This document shows positions 54,901-64,000 of a stretch of DNA of 64,000 nt, piece by piece. The position numbers and the translations under genes were made by a program. The notes under the pieces were generated by a model. The model searched no databases. It had not been told where the DNA came from and worked only from the letters and a program-made list of their open reading frames with translations. The DNA comes from Brachypodius melanocephalos (taxonomy: Eukaryota; Chordata; Aves; Passeriformes; Pycnonotidae): assembly GCA_013398615.1 (NCBI GenBank), contig VZSR01001685.1, positions 881,327 through 945,326 on the forward strand, read 5' to 3'. Position 1 is the stretch's first letter. Each line of letters starts with the position of its first letter.

Positions 54901-57900
54901 AGTGTATCATAGTGCCAAAATTTACAACTTTATCAATACATGAATGATCCATGCATTCACACGTTTTGCAAGCAGGCAGTCATGAAGTTTAGCTAGGTAG
55001 TGGTTCAATATGGCTGATGGAGCTGTGCTTTGTCTAAAACTCCATCAGAAGTAGTTCTCAGGCTTCACTGATATTTGTTGAGCCCAAGCACATTATCACT
55101 GCTGTGTGCCATTCTGGGAGGGATTGTACATGTCTCTCAACATGATTTTCTTTCCTATTTTTCTGCTGTCAATACCTCTTCTTTGTTCTGTCACAAGATT
55201 TTTTTCTCTGTAATGGTGAGCAGGGAAAATGTATGCATGATGTCTATACAGATATAGTATCATCTTTCCTATATTCTTCTTTTCTCTGTCTTGAAGTTTC
55301 AAGGAGCTTCTTTCTTTTTCAGTTTGGCTGTTCTAAGCAGTCTCATATTAGCATTTCCCACTTCCTCTTTAAATTTTTGTTCAAACATTTAACTGAAAAG
55401 GTGCTCATTATTTTATTATTTCAAGGTCTAGCCAAGTGGTAGAAATAAAGGGGAAATATCTGCCAGCTCTGCAGCAGCAGAAGCAAATTTATTCCTACAA
55501 GTATGATTCTCAGTCTCTATTTTCTCTTTTCAAGGTATTGAGACACCAATGTCACATAAATCCATCTTACTTCCACCAAGATTTTCTTATTGGGGTAGTG
55601 TTGCTGTCTGTATGAATAAAATAAGCAAGGGAAATTTGGTCCACTATGCATGAATTGGATCACTATACACAATTAGATCATTACCCTGGGTTTTAAGATG
55701 TCAAAATTAGCCAAAGAATCTGGTAGAGAATAAAGTAGATGAAAAGTACAAGTACAAATTCTTATAATATTTTCAAGTAGTTTTGGAGTAATGTAAATGT
55801 AAAGATTATTTTTTTCTCTACAGTCCTCCTAAAACCCTTTTCAGTTTGTATGTTTGCTTGCTTTTTATTATGTAAATAATGTAGATGGACTTGTTCTGAG
55901 AATTTGACTGCAAGGAGATAGCAAATGAAAAATACTCTCCCTGAGGTGAATGATGAGCCTCAAAAATGGGGACTTTGAATCACACATTTCATCAACATTA
56001 CTCTTCCCTTTTCTGGAAACTGCATGACCTTTGCCTTATATAAAGGCTGTGTGATCTCATGACCTCATGAGCAGTGAAAGATATTTTTATGCTCTGTCTT
56101 TCAAGGAGAATTTCTTAAAAATTGAGTATTTAAACAGGCATCAGCCAATAAAGAAAAATACACATAAAGAAAATCTAATGAGGAACCAGAGAGAAAGAAG
56201 CCAAGTATTTTCTCTTGGAAAAAATAGAATAATAACAGTGAAAAAGACTTACCAATTTGTGCTATGAGAGATCAACACACACACTTTGATATAATTGAAA
56301 TGTAAGCAACAAAGACTATTACTGTCATCATTTTTGGAAATTCGACTCAGATTCAGTTCCATGGTTTATCGATTTAGGGATTGAAGTCCTTTAAACACAA
56401 CATGCTGCTATTCACATCTTTCACCATTTTAATACTTTGTTTTGCCATTGATTCAGGAATACATAAATTTTACTTCTGTCTACTGTTTTTTAATTGCTTT
56501 GCTTTGTTTACCTGGTAATCTGGTAATCTTCCTACTTCATTTAACTATTTCCACCTCCAGAAATGAGAAAATTAAATAAATCCCAAAATACAGTATTTTA
56601 TTATAATAATTGATGGTGATAACTGTAATAATGATGGCTCTATTGATAATAATAACAGAATGAGGATTATACCATGCTTTAATTTATGTTGTTTTATACT
56701 TCTTTCTATTCAGTCTACCTGCAGAAGGAATATTGCTTGGCTGATTTCCCTGTTGAACAGGTAAGTGGGATAGATGCTCAGTCAGAAATGTCTTTCTTCT
56801 GGGCTCTACAACAAAAGTCCTCTGACTTTTGACTTTAATGACTAAGATTCACTCCAGCTCTGTCTGCATCCCATGGCTGGTAACTGCTGATGATGCTGAC
56901 AGCCATTCTTTTCTGTTTCTGAAAGCATCCTTGCCACAGAGGAGCTTCAGCTGAAGCTGCCACTGACCTAGTTGAGGCCCATCATGGTCACACAGAGGTG
57001 CCACTTTTCTTTTGAGTCCAAAAAACTTAAATAATCTTTATTTACTCCCTGCAGTTTCCAATTTCCTGTTAAATTTCACATTGGCCTTTTTGTACTATCC
57101 ATAAGAACTTAGAGAGTCACCAACATATCTTTTATTTCAATTTCTCAGTCACTGTGCGTTAAGGATCAACAAACCGCTATTGATGGTTAATACACCACAA
57201 TTAGTGTGTATGGTTGATAACTGTCCTCTTTATATTCTTATTTCCCGTGGGTTTTTTCTTTAAAAGTTTTCTTTGTATTTTTTCCCCTATCTGCTTTCTA
57301 AATCTCCTTTAATACTGAAATATTTGTCACTAGGCTTCATTGGCAATATTCATTGTTCCAAGAAATATTTCAGACAAATTAGCCTGATTCATTAAAATAT
57401 AGCAACCTTCCTACAACTGACTATCAGCTTATATTTTTTCTCTTCTAAAGTCTGTTCAGATAAAGCAGTCTTTTAAGACTTTACAGTATTCTGTAAAGAT
57501 AAAATGCACCTGGAACAGTCATTAAACCATACAGATTGTTTTGGAGCTATAAATGTATAGTACATACACACCACACATCTGACCTTCATTCTTTAAACAG
57601 CAATGTTGTATTGTTGCAAATGCCTAATTTTTATATACATAACATGAATTTATAAAAGCTGAGTGATTTCGAATATTCAGCTCTTTAGTATGGACTTATC
57701 TTACTTTTTCTTGCATTACACTTTTGTTGTGGTAACGCTTTTGGTTGCATAATGAGTTCCACCTGTACTATCACTATTAGAAAATGAAGCTTTAAAATCA
57801 GTTGTACAACTACACACACATCAACATGTTAGCTGTATGATTTTTTACACAATGAGTCTTCAAAATCAACCTGCTTATAAATACACATACATATTTCCCA

Positions 57901-58586
57901 CCATATGCAGACTTGAAAAAAGATTTCTCTACTTCTAGAATCCAACTGCTAGAAAAACTGTTGTAATTTTGAAAGCTTTACTTTTAAGGGTGCTTTGCTT
58001 TCTTCTTGTCTCACATCACCTCTGAATGCTACATTCTGCTGTAGCATATAGCATTCAGGCTGCTACACTCCACTTTCATTATAGTCCACATTCTGTTGAT
58101 GTGGTTCAGAAGAACAGTTTAATAGGCATCAGTGAGAAGCTTTTTCACCTTGTGTTTAAAATTGAGCCAATCTAGATCTGATTAACAAAACAATACTTTT
58201 TTTTTTCTTTTGTATGCTACAGATGACACAAAAAATGAAGCAATCCTTTAAAACATTTTTGCAAATAATATTTTTTAATTTTTTTTTTAAACTAAAAACT
58301 ACCCTGTCTTCAGTGGGTTTCCAAATGGTGAATTTCCCGCCAAGTCTTTATGTCTGAAGTATAGCTACTGTGTTCTTAAAAAGAGGAACATCTTAGTTGT
58401 CATAAAGTATTTGTCATTCTTTGGCTTATTTTGCTGAAGTTTTGTTACTGTTTTTCCTGATTTTCTTTTTTTGTTTTCTTCAGGGCTGAGAATGACAGGA
58501 AAGCAACAAAGGGGGGAAAAAAGTCATCTTTGTAGCCAAGATGCTCAGATGAATGCCCAAGGATGGGTCAGCTGTGAGCAGTGCAG

Positions 58587-58700
58587 GAAAAAAAAATCAA
58601 CAAACCAAGAAAACCAATCCCCCAAAAAATCCCAAGCCAAATAAAAGAGATACTCAAACAAAAGCCCCCCCAAAACAAAACAAAACAAACAAAAAAAAAT
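58587..58700. repeat. A-rich tract with CC and CCCCC blocks
   Basis: Words such as 'aaaccaagaaaaccaatccc' and repeated 'aaaac' make an irregular A/C low-complexity run. A minus-strand Phe/Trp/Leu-rich frame through it is a by-product. Confidence 0.75.
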
Positions 58701-60885
58701 CCCAGAGAAGATAAAAACAAATTCCCAGCCCCTCCACCCCCCAGTTTTCATAATATGAAGCATGAAAGCTGTGTTGCATGCAAACTGCACATAACAGCTG
58801 ACGTGTACAGCAGTATCAGGAAGGTACTCTATCACTGTAATTCGTTTTGCTTTAATCTCTAGCTCTGTTGAAAACAGTCCAGCTGTATACAGGATCACAT
58901 TTTGAACAAAAAACTCTGAAAGTTATAGACAAGGGAGTGTTTTAGAGTTTTTGGGACATGAGCTGCTGAGCTTATGAAAAGCCTACCCTCTAGAGCACTG
59001 TTAACTGGCCTTTTGAATAATCAAGGATCATAAGCCTCACTAATTGGATTTTAGGAAACAATTCACAATAGAAAAATATTTTCACATTTTTCTCTAATGA
59101 ATGATTTATAAAACAGACTGCAGCTTCTCTATATTTCTTTGTTTTTCAGCAATCTATTTTGTCAATAATTCTTTGCCATGTTTTTTTCATGGTTAAAATT
59201 TGTGCAAATATCTATTTCTTCAAATTCCAGATATTTCTTGTGATCATACATGACAAGTTTATTTATTATGAATGAATGTTTTCGACTCATGTAATCAGGT
59301 TTTCAGTATAAATAAACTTGAATTCGTATTAAAAATTATTTTTCCTTAGAATTGTGTAACATTTCTGTCAGAATTTTCATTCACTGTGGTGGTCTTGATT
59401 GGGCTACCAGTTGCTTCCTGGCTGTCCCAATTATAGTGACTTTCCTTCTCTTCAGGGTCCACCACTTCTAACTAGCACAGAAAAAAATAAACAGGCAGCA
59501 CTGGGTTCTTGCCTTCTCTAGAACTTAAAAATGCCTTCTTTCATTTAGTTCAAATCTGCCTTCTTCAGACTTAGTCATGTACTGTAATCACATTTAGCTC
59601 TGCAGAGAAATCTCAATTTACTCATCCTTTTCAGTGTTCAAGGCAGTCCCAGTTGGTATCTCTTCTATGTCTGAAATTATTATTTTCTTAGATACATGCG
59701 TGTGTCAATTCCTATGGGAAAAAATCCACAGATTTAAAAGGATTTTAAACCCTACAGGTATGGGGGGTCAAATGAAGATGGTTGAAGCAGACCACTTTCC
59801 AGAAAAAATTACTGCTGCGTTTGATCCCTTTTGCAAGTCAGCAAATGTGTGTTTGAAAGGACTACAAATATGTCTTTAAGAAGACATCAGAGATAAAAGT
59901 AGAGCAGGAGATAGAATTGTCCAATGAAGAACTGAAAATATCAAGGCAGTATAGGGCAGAGAGAGAGAGGGCAGAGTGGTAAAGAAGAGCACAGAGGCAT
60001 TCAAGATTCAGCTACATGGCAATAAAACATTGCCACAGAATTTTAACAAGAGGTGGAATTGAGAAAGAACCCAGGCAACAAGATTGCTTTTACTATGGAA
60101 CACCTAGCTGTGTATGGGTATGTAATCCCAAGGAGCACTGCTAATCACATTGATGCGCTGTGTGTGGGGCCAGCAGTGCCCTGCTTCATTACATTCGTAT
60201 GGCACCTGTCAGTAGAGCTGTATGTGTGCAAGCACTGACAAAACAAGAATACAATCTGGCCATATGGCTTGCATTCCATCACAACGCTGCCTTCCATCAG
60301 CCCGGGTGGCAGACAACTTGTCATTGCATCCTCTTATCCATCCACCTGGCAGAACTAATCCCTTGCCATTCAAATGTCCTGTCCCAGCCCAGCTTCCCAG
60401 CTGCTGCTGGCACAGTACACGCGTTGCTTATGCTGCTGCTCCTCCTGGAGCTGACTCGTCTCTTCTGGCCTTCCTTAGACTCTGTGCTTCTTCACCAGCA
60501 GCTCTAGCTGTCTCTTCCTATTCCCCCGTGCTTTACTCCCTTTAGCAATATTCCATTTGTGCTGTTTGCGTCTCTTTGGGGAGCACAGGATTCATGTGAA
60601 AATGATCCAGTCTTCTTTAGGCTGTCTCCCAAATTGTTTATTTACATATGTTTCAGAGATAATGCATCTTCCCCAGTTCAATCATTTCCTAACCTCAGCA
60701 ATTTCGTCATTCAGTCACAGACATGGCAAGATGAGGGCTGGAGGGTTTTTTACTGCATTGTTCAAGTCTGCTTGGCATAGAATCAGTTTTACTGTGTTTT
60801 GTGAAACTGCCAGGCATCTTGAAACCCATCTTCAATTAAAGGAAGAGCTTTGATTAAAGACAAACAAGTCTGGCAGCCAGTCCTT

Positions 60886-60917
60886 AAAAAAAAAAAAAAA
60901 AAAAAACCAAAAACCAT
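60886..60917. repeat. Poly-A tract, about 21 bp, then A/C blocks
   Basis: A continuous A run followed by CCAAAAACC. No polyadenylation signal or gene-like sequence is recognised immediately upstream. Confidence 0.75.
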
Positions 60918-61755
60918 AATCTGAGTCTTCTAACACTTTTTTTAATGCTCTGGGTATATCATTCAAAACCTCCATCACAAGGATTATGTACAAACATGAA
61001 AGCAAGAGCCAATTTAAAATATCAACAAAAGTGGCATTTCTCACACTGTGACCAGTCAAACTACAAGCACTTCCCAGCTCACATCAAAGATAACTTTAAA
61101 AATTGCTCAGATGATAAGACAAATATTTTTTCTGCATTCCCTAGGTCTAAACAAACCTACTTCCATCAGGATTAATCAGTATTAGAAAGGCAGCTTGGTT
61201 TAATCTATCTTGAGCGCTTCTGGCAAAGATAACCATACCCATAATCAGCCTAAAGGTCAGCTCATGGAAAAGGCAGTATTTATTTACCTCTGGGGCACTG
61301 ACAACATCACTTACTGTGTTTTTGCTACCTCCAGTAGCAGCTTTGTCTTGTCAGTCACTAAATGGAAGCTATCAGCAGCAATAGAAAACTATGCTTCATT
61401 TACAAAATTGAGGAAATGCGTGAATAATGACAGATGGCGGTATATGTTAACTTCAAATGCTTTTAGTAGCTACATTTCAGTAGTATATTTACTTCAGATA
61501 TTTGCAGTAAATCTTAGAACTCACTTCACTACAAAACTAGATTATAACTTATAGCAACAGAGTACAGTTTTCAAAATACGTTAACTCATGATCTGTTCAA
61601 AGATTCTAATTTTCTTTTAAAACAGTGTTTTTGAAATCATGAGCCAATGAATATCAATGGAACATCTTCATTAAGGAACATACCCATATCCTTACCTTTG
61701 AATCTGACAACTAGAAGGAATCTTTCTTCTTCTTATAAGGTAGACTTCATATATA

Positions 61756-61812
61756 GAGAGATATATAGATAGACATAGATATAGATGATATAGATAGGCA
61801 TAGATATTTATT
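61756..61812. repeat. Diverged (TAGA)n microsatellite
   Basis: Many TAGA/GATA words (atatagatagacatagat) with irregular spacing. Isolated TAGAT words continue to about 61960. Confidence 0.8.
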
Positions 61813-62984
61813 TATGTTCATTTATCTGTGTCTTCTTGTCTATAGATACAATATGTAGGATAACTTGGTAAAATAGATCTAGAAATATTTTAAAAGGTCT
61901 AGGTCAGAAATAGATCTAGATTAAATAATTAGATGGATAAATAAGTAGAAATTTATTTATAAATCTCTATAGTCAATTATTTAAAATTACAGAAGTCTGG
62001 GTCCTTTCACGGTCTAAGATTTGGATGTAATTTAGCATTTAAGAGAAGGCAGAGGGTTTATTCTCATATGACCATAACACATTAATACCATCAATTTTGT
62101 GACATGGATTTTTCTAAGGTAATTGAGTTATATGTAGCAGATAATTTGTTTTTCTAAAGTGAAAAGTTAATTATTCAGATAGGAAAAATCTTTCTCCCAC
62201 TTAGATACAACAAGTCCTGTAAACATTTCTGAACAAAATTTCACACAAGCAAAGAGCACTCGATTTCACAAATGTTTGTTACTCCTTACTTACAGCAAGA
62301 TGTGTCTCTACAAAGAAGCCACATTTTTTACAAACAAAGATGGATGTTTTCTTTTGATCCAACATCTCCAGAAGTTGTTAACATGCTACAACCATGAAAG
62401 TTGATAATGTGGTTCACTCTGGACTCATAAATATAAATAATTTAAACTAAATTTTGAGTGGAATCAAGGTAAAAAAAATTAATTTAACTGTCATATAACT
62501 GAGCAAGAATGTTCTTTATTTCTGATATAAAATGGGTAGAGTAGTGGAGGAAGTAGTTAAAACACTTTCAATTTTTTTTTTCAAAGTCTGGAGCTACTGA
62601 GGTATATGAATTTATAAAGTCCTGGCTATTTTGGCAGATTCATAACCACCAAAAGCCTGTGTGATATTTCAGTAGGGGTATGAAATCATATAATAAATTG
62701 CTATATCATCTTTCAAAACTGTAAAAAATATTTCAATGCATATGTCATTAACAATAATATCTCCTCTTTAAAGGACTCTAACTGGCTTATTAATATGGTA
62801 AAACTAAGTGGTGTGAATTTGAGCAGTTTACAGGTGGACTAATTAAACATCAAATGGTTTCTCTAGTGTAACAGATAACTATGATAATAAGAAAATAGAT
62901 ATAACTTTACAAAGAGAATCATATATTGACAGTTTTGGTGAACTGCGCTTCCTAAAGTGATAAACAGGGAAGAAAATTAACCAT

Positions 62985-63590
62985 AAAATCATAGAATGTT
63001 AAGGGGTTGAAATGTTAAGGGGTTGGAATGGACCTTAAACATCATCTAATCCCAACCTTTCTCTGTTATGGACAGGGATATCTCCCACCAGAACTGGTTC
63101 CTTAAGGCTTTTTCCAATGTGACTGTAAATGCTTCCAGGGTTGAGATATACATAACCTCCCTGGGCAGTGTGTTCCAGTGTCTCACCACCCCCAAAGTAA
63201 AGAATTTCTTCCTAATATCTAACCTAAATTTCCACTTTTTCAATTTCTACCTATTACTTCTTGATCTAGCACTACAATTCCTGATGAAGAGTCCCTCTCT
63301 GGCATCTCTGTAGGCCACCTGCAGATATTGGAAAGTTGCTGTGAGGTTTCCACACAACCGTCTCTTCTCCAGGTGGAGCAGTCCCAACTTTCTCAGCCTG
63401 TGTTTTTATGGATGGTGCTCCAGCATTCTTACCTTTTTCCTGACCCTCCTCTGGACTTACTCCAACCAGTACTGACCTCCGAGGGACACCTCTCATCACC
63501 TGCGTCACCGTGTGCATGGACAATGAGCCATTGCCATGATGGGATGTGCGCAGTGAAGTGCGCCCACCTGAAATTGCCTGCAGAGAAAAT
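62985..63590 (-). mobile_element. CR1 LINE, 3' region with internal deletion
   Basis: The left end reads as the antisense CR1 3' tip ('aaaatcatagaatg' at 62985). It continues through 'ggacagggatatctcccac' near 63070, 'gggcagtgtgttccagtgtc' near 63163, 'cttctccaggtggagcagtc' near 63365 and 'tgaccctcctctggacttac' near 63440. It then jumps to 'gagggacacctctcatcacc' at 63481, which belongs further into ORF2, so an internal section is deleted. The 3' tip holds a 16-bp tandem duplication. The minus-strand frame at 63046-63243 is a C-terminal CR1 remnant (KFFTLGVVRHWNTLPREV). Confidence 0.85.
62995..63026. repeat. 16-bp tandem duplication inside CR1 3' tip
   Basis: The unit 'aatgttaaggggttg' plus one base occurs at 62995-63010 and 63011-63026, differing only in the last base (a versus g). 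Confidence 0.9.
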
Positions 63591-63594
63591 GCAG

Positions 63595-64000
63595 GTGTAA
63601 ATAAACCACAGAAATTACATTCTTTGTATAAATCTGAGGAGGATTCCTATACACTGGAAAAGTGTGCAATAAAACAGAAGGGATCAAATCCATTTTTCAG
63701 CTTCTGTTACCAGAGGTAGTCAAGGTCACATCGGGTTGATGATACCTGTGTGATGTTATACAGGTCAGCATCCTCTGTATACTCTTATGTGTTGAATCTA
63801 CCACAGTGTCTAGCAGTCATTTGTCCAAGCCAGGGGACAGGCAGCTTGCTATAGGTGTCTGTCTGTTAAGGAAATGACATTATTCTACTACTTGGAAGGT
63901 CTTCAAATTATCTGAATAAGGGAAACAGCAGAATCCAAATGAGACAGAAAAGCAATAAAATGAGAAGCTTATCCAAAGAGCTATTTGCCTTTTTTCTTTT
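63595..64000. other. Gene-free DNA to the window end
   Basis: Nothing recognisable. The final bases are T-rich. Confidence 0.5.

Larger units (their letters stand above)
51925..62980. other. Long gene-free AT-rich stretch
   Basis: No gene, RNA or named transposon in about 11 kb. It holds an A/C low-complexity tract (58587-58700), a slightly GC-richer patch (60250-60545), a poly-A tract (60886-60917) and a TAGA-like microsatellite (61756-61812), plus a doubled 'ctggtaat' near 56513-56528. Open frames of 123 codons (53947-54318, minus), 117 codons (58545-58898, minus) and 114-115 codons (60160-60507 and 61210-61554, plus) show no domains I can name. Confidence 0.55.

Noticed and set aside
58545..58898. 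117-codon minus-strand frame with Phe/Trp/Leu-rich stretches
   Set aside because: It is the antisense of the A-rich tract at 58587-58700.

Overview
The window looks like AT-rich, gene-poor nuclear DNA from a bird. The main evidence is nine recognisable fragments of chicken-repeat-1 (CR1/L3-type) LINEs and two avian-style endogenous-retrovirus LTRs; a passerine is plausible but is not shown by the sequence. I found no intact protein-coding gene, tRNA, rRNA or CRISPR array. The longest open frame (20973-21707, plus strand) lies antisense to a dead CR1 reverse transcriptase and is explained by it. All family assignments are from memory of consensus sequences; no database was searched.

Layout. 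1-770: CR1 piece (endonuclease side), cut by the window edge. 3338-3717: a coding-like stretch on the minus strand with a frame break, best read as a pseudogene or terminal exon of unknown identity. 8902-8926: oligo-T. 9490-9790: an old L3-like CR1 fragment. 14566-15985 and 20510-22085: two long CR1 copies. 31690-32440: another CR1. 35095-36015: a GC-rich island containing a 251-bp LTR (35661-35911). 45585-45676: the 3' tip of a CR1, the only one on the plus strand. 48125-49575: a CR1 split by a 1,087-bp solo LTR (48432-49518) with a perfect 5-bp target-site duplication and a roughly 30-copy TTTC microsatellite inside it. 50930-51920 and 62985-63590: two further CR1 copies. The rest is AT-rich DNA with microsatellites and A-tract/C-block low-complexity tracts.

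How the parts relate. The DNA reads as intergenic or deep intronic sequence built up by successive insertions. Nesting gives one clear order: the CR1 at 48.1-49.6 kb is older than the solo LTR inside it. Eight of nine CR1 pieces are in the minus sense. Nothing in the window looks like a working multi-gene system. The most useful items are the nested LTR with its duplication, the unidentified coding-like segment near 3.5 kb, and the GC-rich LTR island near 35.5 kb.
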